Part shown: positions 1 to 11,810 of the stretch, in pieces | Position numbering within the stretch: the stretch's first letter is position 1 | Layout of the letters: every line of letters starts with the position of its first letter | NCBI GenBank assembly: GCA_039619475.1 | Contig: CM077115.1 | Coordinates: 101,430,393-101,494,392, forward strand | From: Icerya purchasi | Taxonomy: Eukaryota > Arthropoda > Insecta > Hemiptera > Monophlebidae | Direction of reading: 5' to 3' | Length of the DNA: 64,000 nucleotides | The notes under the pieces: generated by a model | What the model was told of the DNA's origin: nothing | The model's database searches: none | What the model saw: only the letters and a program-made list of their open reading frames with translations | Position numbers and translations under genes: made by a program

Positions 1-3000
1 GCACTTGATATTTCTATGAAAAGTGTTTGTATAGATTAAAAGTCTCTGACCAACTCCGTATTTTGACTAAAGATATTAATTTTTACTACCCTAATGTGTT
101 TTTTTTCTTAAGATAATTTTCAACGCATTTTCGTGAGGATACCTGTGAAACCTATTGCATTTAACTCTTGAATTAGAATGCTTTCATTAACCACACATTA
201 AATGCCCTCCTAAGATGTGGAAAAGCGTTTATAAGTTAACTTCCCTTCAAGAGATCGGGCACTTATATGATTATCACTCTAAGCGTGTTGTAACGCAGTG
301 AATTTTTTTCTAAAGCCAAACTGATACACTTGTATAACAAATTATTATTTTCTAAATAATCACGTAGTGATTACTGACGTAATGTCCTAATAATGTTGCC
401 GCTATCAAAGCTAGGCAATAATTCATCACGTGAATATTTACGTAATGGAGAAAAATCATTCTACGCATTCAAACTGTATCATCGTGAGATTAACTATATG
501 TAGTCGATTTAATAGTAGCACGTATTTATATGCACATTTCGAATTTAGAGCCTTTCATTACACACTATTAATTAACTCGTATTATACAAATAATTCGTCA
601 TGATTTTCACCTGCTCCGAGTATCGAGAATGTGTATTGGATGCACTTTTTTAATTAAATCCTTATATGAAACGTCATTTAAATTTAAACTAACTGTGACC
701 ACCTGAATGTCACTTATATTCTGGAAGCTTTGCAAATATAGTAAGCAGTGTTTAGATTTCGTTATCTTCTCCGATGATTCGTTCACCGTCAGAATTCTTG
801 TTCTGGTGGAATGTCACAAGTACGTTTTACTCATTATAGCGATGACATTAGAAATTAAATGCTTAAACTGTTATTTTTCCATCCACTCTTGCAATAGGTA
901 CGTAGCGAGCAAGCACTGAAACTGCTGCTGTACATTCTCGATGGGGTTTATCGGATAAAACTTGCTCCGAGATCATATTTCCCACTTCAGGAGGACACCT
1001 TGGCATGTCGACTAGACGACATCTTAGCTCGGTCTGTAATATATTAGTTCGCAATTATATCTCTATTACCTGTACTTTCTTTTTTTTTTATTTCTGCCTT
1101 CATCCATCACAAAAAGATTATAACACTATGATAATTGCGTGCGCGTATTTTCTAGCAGGCAATTTAAGTCGGTTGTTACGTCTTCTAATCTCAAGGACGG
1201 AACAGATTTTAATTTAGATAATTTCTTATTCGATTATTCCAATTTGCCTTGATGTGTACGTTAATTCGATCATTTGGAAAAATAAAGAAGTGTGACACAA
1301 AAACTATACTGAATGTACGCTTGCGCAATTATCATAGTATTATAATCTTAAAAAAATATTAATAATTTCGAAAATCAAACTTCCTGATGAAAAATCGTAC
1401 TGATAAATATGTTGCACTATGAAATTGTTAAAAGAGAAAAAAAGTGATATTCTCAGTTGGCAATATATACTTTAAACGGTATCCAAAAATGAAAATTAAA
1501 GTAGTACAATCTATGTTCTAGGATATCCACCAATCAAAAGCAAGTATTTAGTCACATGACCGCGCTCTCTTTTACTGAACTAATTAGGAGCCAATATTTA
1601 ATCAAATGACCACAGCTTTTCGCAACAAACCCTCCAGTAATATATGTCGTCTTATACATTCCTCCGCGACAAACATTTTCTCCGGCCAAATTTTACGCAA
1701 GTAGAGGAAGGAATTGAAATACTAACTAGAGTTTCCGAAAATTGTTATACAACACGGCAATTTAATAGACCTACGTGGATTTAGAATTCACCTACTATGG
1801 AGTAGAAATAGCGGCTATTACGCGCCAGAATGAAGAGATTTTTCGATTAACACAGAACCATTAACCATCAAATAAGGCAAAAGAAAAAAAAAAAAGAATC
1901 AATGCTGATAAAATATAAAAATAGTTCCCGACATTAACACAGAAAAAATTATGAAAAATTATGTGGAAATCGCAAATGTATAGTATAATCTGACTGAGTG
2001 ACTAACATTAATGAAAAAAGCCCAAAACGCGTTAGAAAATCCCATTTTCGAAGAAAAATAATGTCAATATGAAGAATTAGATAAAGAATTTAGGTAAGCT
2101 AGTAGTACGTCAAATCATTAAGAATCTCGTCATCATTCATATGCCGCCGCTGCTTGTGACAGCCCGTAGACACCGCACGATTGAAATATTCAGTTTGGAG
2201 AAAAAAGCTACAGATCTCGTGGATAGAAAAATGAACTTATCAAAACGAAACCTAGTTCCGAGACACGACAGTAATATGAAAAGTTTCGTTTTTTTGGTCA
2301 ACGAAGAAAAGCTCTGCTGAGATGTACAGAGAGAATAAAAAAAATAACAAATACCACGATCCTCCAGCAAATAATCAGACATTAGCGAAGAAGGAAGAAA
2401 AATCATAATTTCACAATGTTTGATCAACCGATTATGATGATGATGGTAGGTGTATGTTGTGTTTATGATATTTGTACGATGAAATCGATAGGCATTTTAC
2501 TTTTAATGGAGGTGAATGTGGTTAATGCAAGTTCATTTTATTTTCTTCCATATCTTTCTTTTTTATTCAATTTATTTCTCCTTTTACTAGCTTAATTTTA
2601 CATAAAAGTTTTTTTTAAATTTCTTTTTGTTTTTTTTTTTGTTTTTTTAAAGCGACTAGGATATTGTGTGGCCGAATCCCTATTTTTTCAGCTAACGGTA
2701 CTTTGTAATGGAATCTAAAAATCAAGTAAATTTGGCACTTTACAAATATAGCGACGTTTACTGAATGTAGCTCTGGTAACAATTACTGTTACAAAAGCAC
2801 AGTTCATGCTTTTGCATCAGCAGTTATTCTATACCAGCTGACCAATAATTTTCCTTCGTTATGTTTATTTCTTTTTCGGTTTGTCGTTTTTCTTTCTTTT
2901 TTTTTCGGTAACGATTAGAGTAATATAGAGAGCTGGACAATTTTTTTCCTCGGATAATAAAATTAGACGTTAAAAACTAGAATCAAGAGTCAAACTGGAA

Positions 3001-3074
3001 AAATTGTTGTTCCTAAAGAACATTTTTGCTGGAGCCGTACTAATAGTTGATCCTATTCGCGATATAATAATTAA
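1..3074. other. AT-rich intergenic stretch, no gene recognised
   Basis: The short ORFs in both strands have no recognisable motif and low-complexity Phe/Leu/Ser composition. A T-rich block at 2609-2650 followed by unique sequence could be the minus-strand poly(A) end of a retroelement. Nothing else was recognised. Confidence 0.5.
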
Positions 3075-4035
3075 TTGATATTGTTGTTATTTTGGAATAA
3101 TATTTCCTATTTCCTTCTTTTGTTACCATTTACGCGGACGGTTCGAGGGGGTCTGGTGTTGTTGGAGTTTCCTTCATCCTTCCTGATTTTAACTTTTTTG
3201 TCTTCCTTATTTCTGTTCCATATTCATCAACGAATTATTAACTATCCTACGTTCTATTATTTTCATTTCGTCGAATCACCTTTCCTCCAATTTTTTAATT
3301 ATCTCTGATTCCTTAAGCGCCCTTCAGACCATTTCCGCTTCCTGATCATTCGTGTGACTTTATTATCCACCGTACGCGCTCACTCATTCATAATCTTTCC
3401 TCTCTCCATTCGATTAACATCGATTTACTGTGGGTACCTAGCCACTCGGGCATATTTGGTAATGGAGCGAATGATTCCCTAGCTCAGGTTGCTGCTTCTT
3501 CGCGACATTTTTTTTTTTTTTTTAATTCCATCCACTAACCTCTTATCGATATACAAAAGCTTCCATATCAAAAATTGGTTGGACACCCACGCTTCCTCCT
3601 TTCCTAATAAATTATTCACTTCATCTGTCTGTTCGGCTTACTTTTTTTCCCTATTCGTAGATCCTTCGACGTTCTGATGTTGTTTCCCTTGTTCGTATGC
3701 GTTTTGGCCATTCTCTGCTGCCTTTCTCTAGATTTCGCTTTTCCCTGATTTCCTCCCCACACTATCCTCTCCATCTTGATGATGCAGTTATTTGCGACGC
3801 CGATCATGTGTTCTTTCAGTGTTCATCTCTTTCTGTGGAGCATTTTATATTCCTACTTGTTGAGGCTTGGGCTTCTTACTTCTTATATGCTGGCTTTTCC
3901 CCTTTCCACACATTGTTCTTATTATTTCCTCCTGCCTTCTAACAATATCTGACCGTATAACGATATAACTGACTCCTTCCTTTCTATTTGTTTCCGGGTG
4001 AAAGTCCTTGGTTGACGAGCCCAAGAGGTTAAAAA
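3075..4035 (+). mobile_element. Non-LTR retrotransposon 3' fragment, RNase H plus C-terminal Cys/His motif (copy 1)
   Basis: Broken frames encode an RNase H domain. A YADGSRGSG start (near 3132) holds the first catalytic Asp, and LWVPSHSGIFGNGAND (near 3428) corresponds to the W-x-P-S-H-x-G-I-x-G-N-x-x-A-D end motif. Downstream CDADHVFFQC (near 3795) fits the C-x-x-x-H-x-x-x-x-C tail seen after RNase H in I-type elements. The copy ends in a run of 15 A at about 4030, preceded by GACGAGCCC. Multiple frameshifts show it is dead. It lacks EN and RT, as expected of 5' truncation. Confidence 0.75.
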
Positions 4036-4849
4036 AAAAAAAAAAGAATAAATTTGTGAGAATATAATAGTTTCTTCGTGGCAGCTCTCTTGAATTTGAA
4101 AACCTCGATTAAACATTTTCCGCTGTATGATGCTTATAAACGACAAATCTGCAAGAGTTTTGCAGTATTAAATCTAAGCGCTATGTAAACATCGGCTACC
4201 ATTACTTTTTAAAAAAAAAACAAAAACTGATGTTATGTAGGCACATCTTGATCGATTTTATTGTGGAAACGACTGAACTGACATTACACTGCTATCAGTC
4301 TGTGTTACTTTGATAGCAATAATCAAGATTGTTTTGGATCATTTTTTATTTCAATATCTTTCAAATTATACAAAAACCTATTCCGTCTTTTTTATTTGCA
4401 ATATAGCATTATTATTGCCTGATTATAAAATATTATAAACAAGTGCAGTGAACTTAATATATCGTGTTGGCAAAATTTTATTGTGTGCAAACTAAAACTA
4501 AAATACTACTTCTCAACTCACAGACACCCATTGATCTTTTATACTGCTTATGATAGGCCGTCTGTTTACTTTGCGTTCAACATTCTTGTCTTTTCAAAGT
4601 TTACAAATATTCAACCGCTTGAACTTTTAAGGAACACCGAAGTAAAGCATGTGTATATCTAGACACTTCGATATTTATTAAAAAAAATAATATGGCTGTG
4701 TGTGAGAAAAAAAGTAAACAAAAGAACGGAAAGGAATATTTTATTAATGGCTGCCGCTTGTGAAATGAACACTCTTGCTTAATTTGTAAATTAGAAAAAT
4801 TTAATAAACAATATAAAATAGTAGATTTTAAATGATAGAGACAGTGTAA

Positions 4850-6080
4850 ATATTGAAAAGAGTAGGACTTAGACAAGAACCTTGAGGAAGATCGTGAAAG
4901 ATGATTCTTGTAGTCTGGAAAAGTGGAGAGGAGAAATGAATAGAACGATTTCACATGAGATTGCAGATGAAAGAGCTAAATTATAATTTTATTTCGAAGA
5001 GTGGGAAGGTGAACACTATCAAAAGTGCCGGTAACATCGACAAAAGTAGCTAGCGCGTATTTTTTGTTGATAAAGGAATTATATATGTGGAACACAAAAA
5101 TACTGATACAATCACTGGATCCTATACCGTCACGAAAGCCAAACATATTGGAAGGAAATACGTTATTGCGCTCACACCATCAAACAAAACGCTTGTTCAG
5201 CATACCCTCAAATAATTTTCTGAGGCAAGCTGCGAGAGAGATAGGACGTAAGGAAGAGTTTTTTTTTAGCAATAGCGATGATAATAAAGGATTTTCAGGA
5301 AGATGGTATACCTCCTGTAGAAAGGAAAGAGTTTTAAATATACCAAGTAGTGTTCGAAGAGAATGATCAGACAGATTTTTAAGGACAAGATAAGGTATGC
5401 CATCAAGTTCCGGGAATGAGGCTGGATGATATTTCAAGAATGGATTTTAATTCATAAATATTGAAGGAAGAAATTAGAAAATGAGAATCAGCGTCTACTT
5501 GAAACGGCAAAGGATATATTGCATCAACATTAGGAACATATGCGGGAGCGAAAATGTCAACAAAAGGTAGCAGGATATCAACGGGTCGGTAAAATGGAAA
5601 TTTAAATGCTCTCGCCATTTTCCAAATATGATTGAGTGGGGGGTAGCTCTAAAAACGGAAGTATTCAATCGTAATAATGTGAAAGTGGCGCGACTGTGAT
5701 CGAAAGCAGCCTAGCACTCCTCGTTCCATCAGACGGATGAGACTGTTCTACGACAATTGGACGACAATAGAGGACGGGAGGAGAGAAGAGCGAGAGAGTA
5801 TTCGTAATAGAATTTATGAGTAAGCTGTACTGGGATATAGGATCAAAATTGGACTGAGCGGAAGGGAGCGAAAAATCAACTAAGGAATCAAAAAGAGTCC
5901 AGCCCGTTTTGGATAAATTCCATCGAGGATGACGGAGAGGTTTGAAATCAGAATGGGTAGAAGGATATAGAGGAGTTATTAAAAAAGGGAATATCGTCTA
6001 TGGGAGCGCACCATGAGGGTTGACCAGTTGTAATTAAAACCAATAGTCGGAGATCGAGGGAACTACAGCTGGATGGAAAA
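4850..6080 (-). mobile_element. Non-LTR retrotransposon fragment: endonuclease end to reverse transcriptase
   Basis: Minus-strand frames give PRWNLSKTGW (about 5920), ELDGIPYLVLKNL, LRPISLAACLRKLFEGML (5190-5260) and FHDLPQGSCLSPTLFNIY (about 4850-4900). These match the conserved PGPDGI, YRPISL and PQGSxLSP blocks of I/Jockey-group reverse transcriptases. The YxDD box and everything beyond are not visible. Frameshifts interrupt the frame. The plus-strand 113-codon ORF at 5025-5366 is its antisense shadow. Confidence 0.8.
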
Positions 6081-7039
6081 AACTAAATGTAAACATATAT
6101 ATCTTCGTTCATTTTTATATCGGATTTTCTCACTGAATTTAAACTTAATTCGGATTCTTATGTTGTCTCTATTTTCGATTTTTTGAAAGAAATCCTTGCG
6201 AAAATTTATCATCAAAACGGTCTAATGGCGTGTGAAGTAAAGAATCGCAATAGAAAAAAAAGTTGCTTAGTTTTTATTGAGATAGCAGTAGCTGTCATTC
6301 GCGGGGTGATCTAATTATATGAAACTTCTTTTAACTTATCATTTTAGCACAGCGTGTAATGTTTTTGATTATTCCTTATTTGCACATACATTACAGATAA
6401 TTTACAATAGTTTCAAATGAGATTTTTATCTTAAATGGACCAGCTAAATACCACTACAAAAATACCATCGTTTCAATATTGCTACCGTTTTTTGTTTTTT
6501 TTTTCTAACAAAACAAAACCAGAAACTCCAATTTACAAAGACTGAAATTTAAGATAAACACGATTAAAATATCGCTGGGTTTTGCAAAGTCGATACAAAA
6601 AACCTGCGAACAGATATGTATCAGACAAGAAATAGTGGCAAGGGTGCCGGGCTTCGTGTCGTACTTCGTAAATCTACACAAGGCCTGTCAATGTCGGTGC
6701 ATTTCGTGGCTCCTGCAAAGTACATTGTAAAACTTATATATTGTGTATTTTATTTAATAATTAGCTTATCTCTCTGTGGTTCGCTTGATTTACCAGAATA
6801 TTTACTTTATATAAAACCGATTTTTGTGGCCCTAGACTTGTTAGTAAGACCGGGTCTCAGGTGGTCTGTTAGATATCTCTGGTCCCTGTTCCGGGAAGTC
6901 ACTAAAACGAATCGTTCCCTTTTCGGTCCCTGTTCCGGGAAGTCACTAAAACGAATCATTCCTTTCGTCGTCGGTGGTTCGCGGTACCACTGAAACAACT
7001 CGTTATTTACTCGGTCTCTAGATTGCGGGAACGGCACTA
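6081..7039. other. Intergenic sequence with a short tandem duplication
   Basis: No gene was recognised. A 44-bp unit beginning GGTCCCTGTTCCGGG is repeated in tandem at about 6882-6957, with degenerate echoes to 7045. The 125-codon plus-strand ORF at 6616-6993 runs through this repeat and is not similar to anything I know. Confidence 0.5.
6882..6957 (+). repeat. Two tandem 44-bp units
   Basis: The string TGTTCCGGGAAGTCACTAAA occurs twice, 44 bp apart, followed by nearly identical sequence. A third, degraded echo (GCGGGAACGGCACTAAAAT) lies near 7023. Confidence 0.85.
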
Positions 7040-7648
7040 AAATAAATGTGTATTATTTTTTTTCCCCGTTCCAGGCGCCCGTGAGAATAGGTCGCACACC
7101 TTTCATTGAGATCAGCTGTTTTAACTTTATTTTTTATTTCAAGAAAAACAACAAATGTCCGGTATACCAGGTATATTATTAAATGATTGAAGATTAAAAC
7201 ATACACATCGATCCGAAACACGGACAAAATGACCAGCGGACGTAAACGCGCGATAAGCAGAGATACTCCATCAACAATGTAACAACGACAATTAATAAAT
7301 ATCGACTATTCACAATTAATCCGTACCTGAACGGGAAGACAACAGCCAAAAGACTAGCGATTCTTATCAGATAACAGCGATAAACTTCCGTCAGTTCTGC
7401 TCTGCTGACCACCATCAAGCAATCCGCGGACACACACGGTACCGCTGCCACTAACACACGTCGAAAATCAATCAGGCGCGGATGTTGTCGCTAGCCGCGC
7501 AATCATCTTTAATGACGATGACAGCGGTAATTTGACGATCCTCGAAAAACCAAAAATATAAAATGACACTCAACCGAAGAAATAATTTCTAATTCGAGCA
7601 TCGCCGAAAAATCGCGGCACAAATACCGAATCCGTATCAATGTATATA
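7040..7648. repeat. Diverged interspersed repeat, copy A
   Basis: The segment 7545-7648 aligns by eye with 12425-12527: both hold GAAACCAAAAAT or close variants, then TTCTA...CGA, CATCG or CATAGTCG, and finish with ATCCGTATxAATxTATA. Upstream similarity is weak, so the left limit is uncertain. The Tc1-like element begins exactly where copy A stops. Confidence 0.4.
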
Positions 7649-7870
7649 CAGTGAATTCCAAAAATATTCGGAAATCGTTGAACAAATGATTTTTTATTTA
7701 TAAATGAGCAAGCAATGATTTATTAATAAAAAAAATTGTTATGGACTCGTCTAGTGTATCTAACATAACACATAAATAATAATAAAATTAAATAAATTAA
7801 CACAGCCTTTGTTAAAAATAAAATATCAGTTCCCAAAAACCGGGCAACACAAATATTCGGAAATCTAAAA
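7649..7870 (+). repeat. Left terminal inverted repeat of element A
   Basis: The outer direct repeat lies near 7658-7681 and the inner near 7846-7869, about 190 bp apart. The sequence between them also pairs with the right end close to the tip. Confidence 0.85.
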
Positions 7871-8633
7871 TTCGCTCAAATTTACATCAACAGAATATAA
7901 TTTAAAAACTGGAACACGTTGATACTTTGTATGTTTACCCCTTTAGAGCTCCGATAACGGCTTCCAAACGATCAAGCATCGACGAAACTAACTTATTCAG
8001 GTAATATGACGGAATTTGTTCCCCTGCTTCCCCCTAAGACGTTCTTTTAACTGCTCTTTATTCGCAATAAAGGCTTCGTGTACTTATCTATTTAAGTAAC
8101 TCCATAAATTCTCAATCGGGTTGCCATCAGGTGATTGCGGAGGTATTTCCAACAATTTCGGACAGTCATAAGAGTAACCATTCTCGTGTCTTTCGAACTT
8201 TGTGATTCGGACCATTATACTGGTAAAATTTTAACGACTTCGATATACCTAATTTAGTCGCACTTTGAGCAAGATTGTTTTTTAGAAAAATATCAATATG
8301 CACATATCGGCATTCATATTGCCTTCAATAAAAACCAACGCGCTTACTCCACCGGCCGCAAAACAGCCCCAAACCACGAGAGACTACCGCCGCCATGTTT
8401 TGCAGTTGGATTTTTAAAATTTTTCTCCAAAAATTCTGTATTAACTCTTTGCTTGCCATTGCTCCCGTCAATATTCAACTTAAACTCGTCCGTAGAAATA
8501 ACATCATTCCACAAAACGATTTATTAACGGAAGCGTATTTTTTTGCGAATTCCAATCGCTTTTTCTTATTTACTTTAGAAATATAAGGTTTTTTTCTCAT
8601 AATCCTTTAAATATTACCTATTATTCTTTTTTA

Positions 8634-8963
8634 TTATTCTACGAACGATTCATGCTCCGTCTTTGTATTTATCTCGATAGATATTTTTGATGCCCTTATT
8701 TTTGGAGATTTTGCTATTGTTCGTGCGACGAACCGCCAATCTTGAATAAAAAATTTCGGCGGTCTTCCTGTCTGCGGAATAGATTCAATTCTATCTTGTT
8801 TTTTGAACCGGTAAATAATATCGTGTACAATACTTTTTGATGTTTTCAATAATTTTGAAATTTCATGTCCGTTCAGACCTTTTGAATGATTAAAAATAAC
8901 TAACCGACGCATTTCAACCGAAGTATCACACGATTTACTACCCATTTTCAAAACAGTCGTCAC
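8634..8963 (-). pseudogene. Tc1-like transposase, N-terminal part (element A)
   Basis: This is the longest intact piece (109 codons) of the element A transposase. Residues about 15-55 form a helix-turn-helix (VIFNHSKGLNGHEISKLLKT), followed by a second HTH after the GRPPK linker, the DNA-binding layout of Tc1 transposases. The catalytic part continues toward 8100 in other frames. Confidence 0.85.
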
Positions 8964-9107
8964 TCTATTTGATTATGCACACCGTTAATTAAACAGCTAA
9001 CGTGCTCAACACTGTCACGTTATGCCCTAGAATGGGAAAAACGTGGATTAAGCGTATTTAGCACGTGTGTTGCGCACGCAGGTATACCTCACACGTATTG
9101 GTCCTTC

Positions 9108-9330
9108 GTTTCCGAATATTTTTGTTGCATGTAATTCTTAGGGTTTTCTCTTTTAATGTAGCCGAATCGCTGTACTTGTTTTTCTTATTACGTTGATGCA
9201 TTTGTGTCATTCTGGGTGTACTATACGTGCTTACAACGAAATTTTTATTATTAAACCCCATTGCGATTATTCATTTATAAATAAAAAATCATTTTCTTTA
9301 ACGATTTCCAAATATTTTTGTAACTCACTG
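9108..9330 (-). repeat. Right terminal inverted repeat of element A
   Basis: It is the inverse of the left end, with the inner repeat near 9107-9131 and the outer near 9300-9325. The terminal TA is embedded in a TA microsatellite. Confidence 0.85.
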
Positions 9331-10149
9331 TATATATATATATATTACTGTCCAGATCGTTGCTTAGCCCGGTATATCAAGCGGACCGCCTGAGACCCAG
9401 GCTTATTTAAAGTGCTGGAATAACAAAATTATGTTTTTTGTAACGTAATCATGTAAATCATAGGAAACATGAAGAGGTAAGCTAAATTTAAAAATAAAAT
9501 ATACAAATTTTTCAGTTTTATGATGTATTATTCGAGACCCGAGAGGATGACTACATGCGAAACCCCTTAAGAATTTATACAAACGCTACGAAACCTGACA
9601 CTGTTGCCGCATGATACAACTCAGTAGATCCTATCACCGCAGTTTTTCTGTTAATGCTACGAGACCCGAATCAGTTTGGTCTTAGCATTCATCAAAAGTT
9701 TTGTGTTCGTGATTCTTTTATATCCAAGACTTTTATTTCCAGAAACGTGTCTGTTTATAGCCAGATATAAATATAAATATTAATTACAACGTAATTCTTA
9801 GGCTATATCCCAATTTTATGTAACGCAAAATGTCCCAATTTTATTTAACGTTTGTTATATTTTATAGGATTTTTGTTATTGATATTTAAAAAATGTCACA
9901 ATTTTATGTAACGAAAAATGTAATGAAACATTATCTTAATTTTATGTAATGAAAGTTAAATGTTAGGATAGGATTTTTTTGATTATGTTTTGTTTTTCTT
10001 TTTGTGTTGATGCCAGTAAGAATTACGTTGTAAATTTTGATCATTTTATACAAAGTATAGAAGAGAAAGAAACATAAATAAAAGCAAGAGGGGTCAAGGA
10101 GCACAGCCCCTTGCGAGGCCAAAGTGACCGAGTTTATATGTATATATAT
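9331..10149. other. Intergenic stretch with a repeated 15-mer motif
   Basis: No gene is visible. CAATTTTATGTAACG or a near copy occurs at about 9808, 9832, 9898 and 9935. Confidence 0.6.
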
Positions 10150-11519
10150 GGGGTATTTCACGTCAAATGTCTCAGCGCGTTGCTCGAGCATCAAAACGCT
10201 TACTTTTCAACTGATGATTACGCTACTACGAATTATACACAAAAAATAACAACAACACGTTTCCGATGTATTTTTTCCTCAGCTTTCCAATGAAATCATT
10301 TATTTTTTGAAAATGTGTCTTTTTAACCTCAAAAAAACACAAAACGTGTTATATCTTTAAAAGGGCATTTTTAATATTTTCTTTTAAAATACTCTAGATC
10401 GAAAGAGGGGGTTTTTTTACGTCGATATACCAATTTTCAGAGTGTGTTTTTTTTTCTTTTACGAGATATTGAACGCCAAAGACATGCGGCACAATGTGTT
10501 TTCTATCAATAATGTTTACCAAATAACTAATTCTACTACACATAGGTGCACATATTATTTATTTATACATTGAAACATTCTTTATACATCTTTGCAATTT
10601 AATTACATCATGTATATTTACATAAATATCACGGAAATTTATTTATGTTTTCTTCTTTTTTTAAATTTTCTTTCTGTTTGTGGATAATTTTTTTTACATA
10701 GGGAATAGAATAATCTGATTTACGTTTATAATTTTCAGTTCTACAATTATTAAAAATGTTTGCTGTTTCTGGTATCGATGGATATTTATCTTTTTTAAAT
10801 GTGGGATAGTTAAACAACTGTTTCGCCGAGTTCATAGGATGATTACTTGTACCAAACGGATTAATACATCTTGAATGAAAAACAGAATGCGACACAGTGT
10901 TAGAGAAAAAATAAAAAACAATTAAACTATGATAAATTAGTTAGTTAATTACAGCTAAATTAATTAATTTCCAAAGTTATAAGCTCAAGTTTTTCGATGT
11001 TCATAAAGTAATATTCGCATTCGATGACGCTCGCTCTTGTTATTCAGCACAATTATAACGATGACAATCCATAACTAAATAAACGTAAGCTAACCACAAT
11101 TCAATCTCAACGTCAAATAGATATTGGAAAAACCCAATAAACATTTTGCGTTACACTGCGCCGCATACTGCAGCGGCGGTCCGTCTTTATTTTGACGTTC
11201 AATATATCGTAAAAGAAAAAAAACACACTCTGAAAATCAATATATCGACGTTAAAAACCCTCCTCTTTCGATCTAGATTATTTTAAAAAATATTAAAAAT
11301 GTCCTTTTAAAGATATAAAACATTTTGTGTTTTTTGAGGTTAAAAAGGTACATTTTCAAAAAAGGGCGAATGATTTCATTGGAAAGCTGAGGAAAAAATA
11401 CATCGAAAACATGTTGCTGTTATTTTTAGTGTATGATTCTTAGTAGCGTAATCATCAGTTGAAAAGTAAGCGTTTTGGCGTACGAGCGACGCGCTGGGAC
11501 ATTTGACGTGAAATGCTCC
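10150..11519. mobile_element. DNA transposon with ~350-bp terminal inverted repeats, unclassified
   Basis: The left arm (10150-10492) and right arm (11166-11519) are inverse copies at high identity over their whole length. They begin GGGGTATTTCACGTCAAATG and, inverted, GGAGCATTTCACGTC. Both flanks are TA-rich simple sequence, so the target-site duplication cannot be read. The core holds an 88-codon minus-strand ORF with a Cys/His pattern. No DDE triad is visible. It is probably non-autonomous. Confidence 0.85.
10629..10895 (-). CDS. Unrecognised ORF in the core of the long-TIR element
   Basis: The 88-codon ORF has the pattern C-I-N-P-F-x4-N-H near its start and NNCRTENYKRK later, followed by a Lys-rich tail. 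The first motif recalls a small Cys/His module at the start of several uncharacterised arthropod transposon proteins, but that is memory and not a search. It lies wholly in the non-repeated core of the element. It is probably a transposase remnant. Confidence 0.35.
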   Translation of the reverse strand: MSHSVFHSRCINPFGTSNHPMNSAKQLFNYPTFKKDKYPSIPETANIFNNCRTENYKRKSDYSIPYVKKIIHKQKENLKKEENINKFP

Positions 11520-11522
<3 letters not shown>

Positions 11523-11550
<28 letters not shown>

Positions 11551-11552
11551 TC

Positions 11553-11588
<36 letters not shown>

Positions 11589-11590
11589 CA
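11523..11590. repeat. (TA)n(GA)n microsatellite
   Basis: About 26 bp of TA are followed by 36 bp of GA, directly beside the right end of the long-TIR element. The 79-codon ORF that crosses it is not a gene. Confidence 0.95.
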
Positions 11591-11810
11591 AATTTCAATT
11601 TTGATGCGAATTATAGTTTTGCGTCCCCGTTGTTGCGGCGGTAAGCCTAATGCTTTACCTTTTTTTTCTTTGATCTTTGAGATTTTATTTATGTATTTAT
11701 CACAGGAAGTATAAAATATGGATTTTAAAAAATAGAATTTGGAATCGCAAAGTTTTTTTTAGGAGGAAAAAGAATTCATTTAAATTCGTCAAATAAACCC
11801 GACCACTTCC

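Larger units (their letters stand above)
7649..9330 (-). mobile_element. Tc1-like DNA transposon with IR/DR-type ends, degraded (element A)
   Basis: The ends are CAGTGAATTCCAAAAATATT and its imperfect inverse, flanked by TA on both sides, giving a 1682-bp element. Terminal repeats are about 220 bp, each with an outer and an inner copy of AATATTCGGAAATC. The minus-strand transposase frame starts at 8963 with a paired HTH domain and a GRPPKF hinge motif. It then shows the first catalytic Asp in STDEFK and KHGGGSL. The second Asp position reads QYNGPNH where QDNDPKH is expected, and the third is Glu in NPIENLW (about 8105). Frameshifts and the lost Asp show it is inactive. Confidence 0.92.

Noticed and set aside
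5025..5366. 113-codon plus-strand ORF
   Set aside because: It is the antisense of the minus-strand reverse-transcriptase fragment, whose motifs are clear.
3075..6080. 5'-inverted LINE insertion by twin priming
   Set aside because: The inverted part lies beyond the poly(A) end and not upstream of it, so the order does not fit.
6616..6993. 125-codon plus-strand ORF, the longest of its region
   Set aside because: It crosses a 44-bp tandem repeat, is hydrophobic in one patch only and resembles no known protein.
11475..11714. 79-codon ORF
   Set aside because: Much of it is the translated TA/GA microsatellite.
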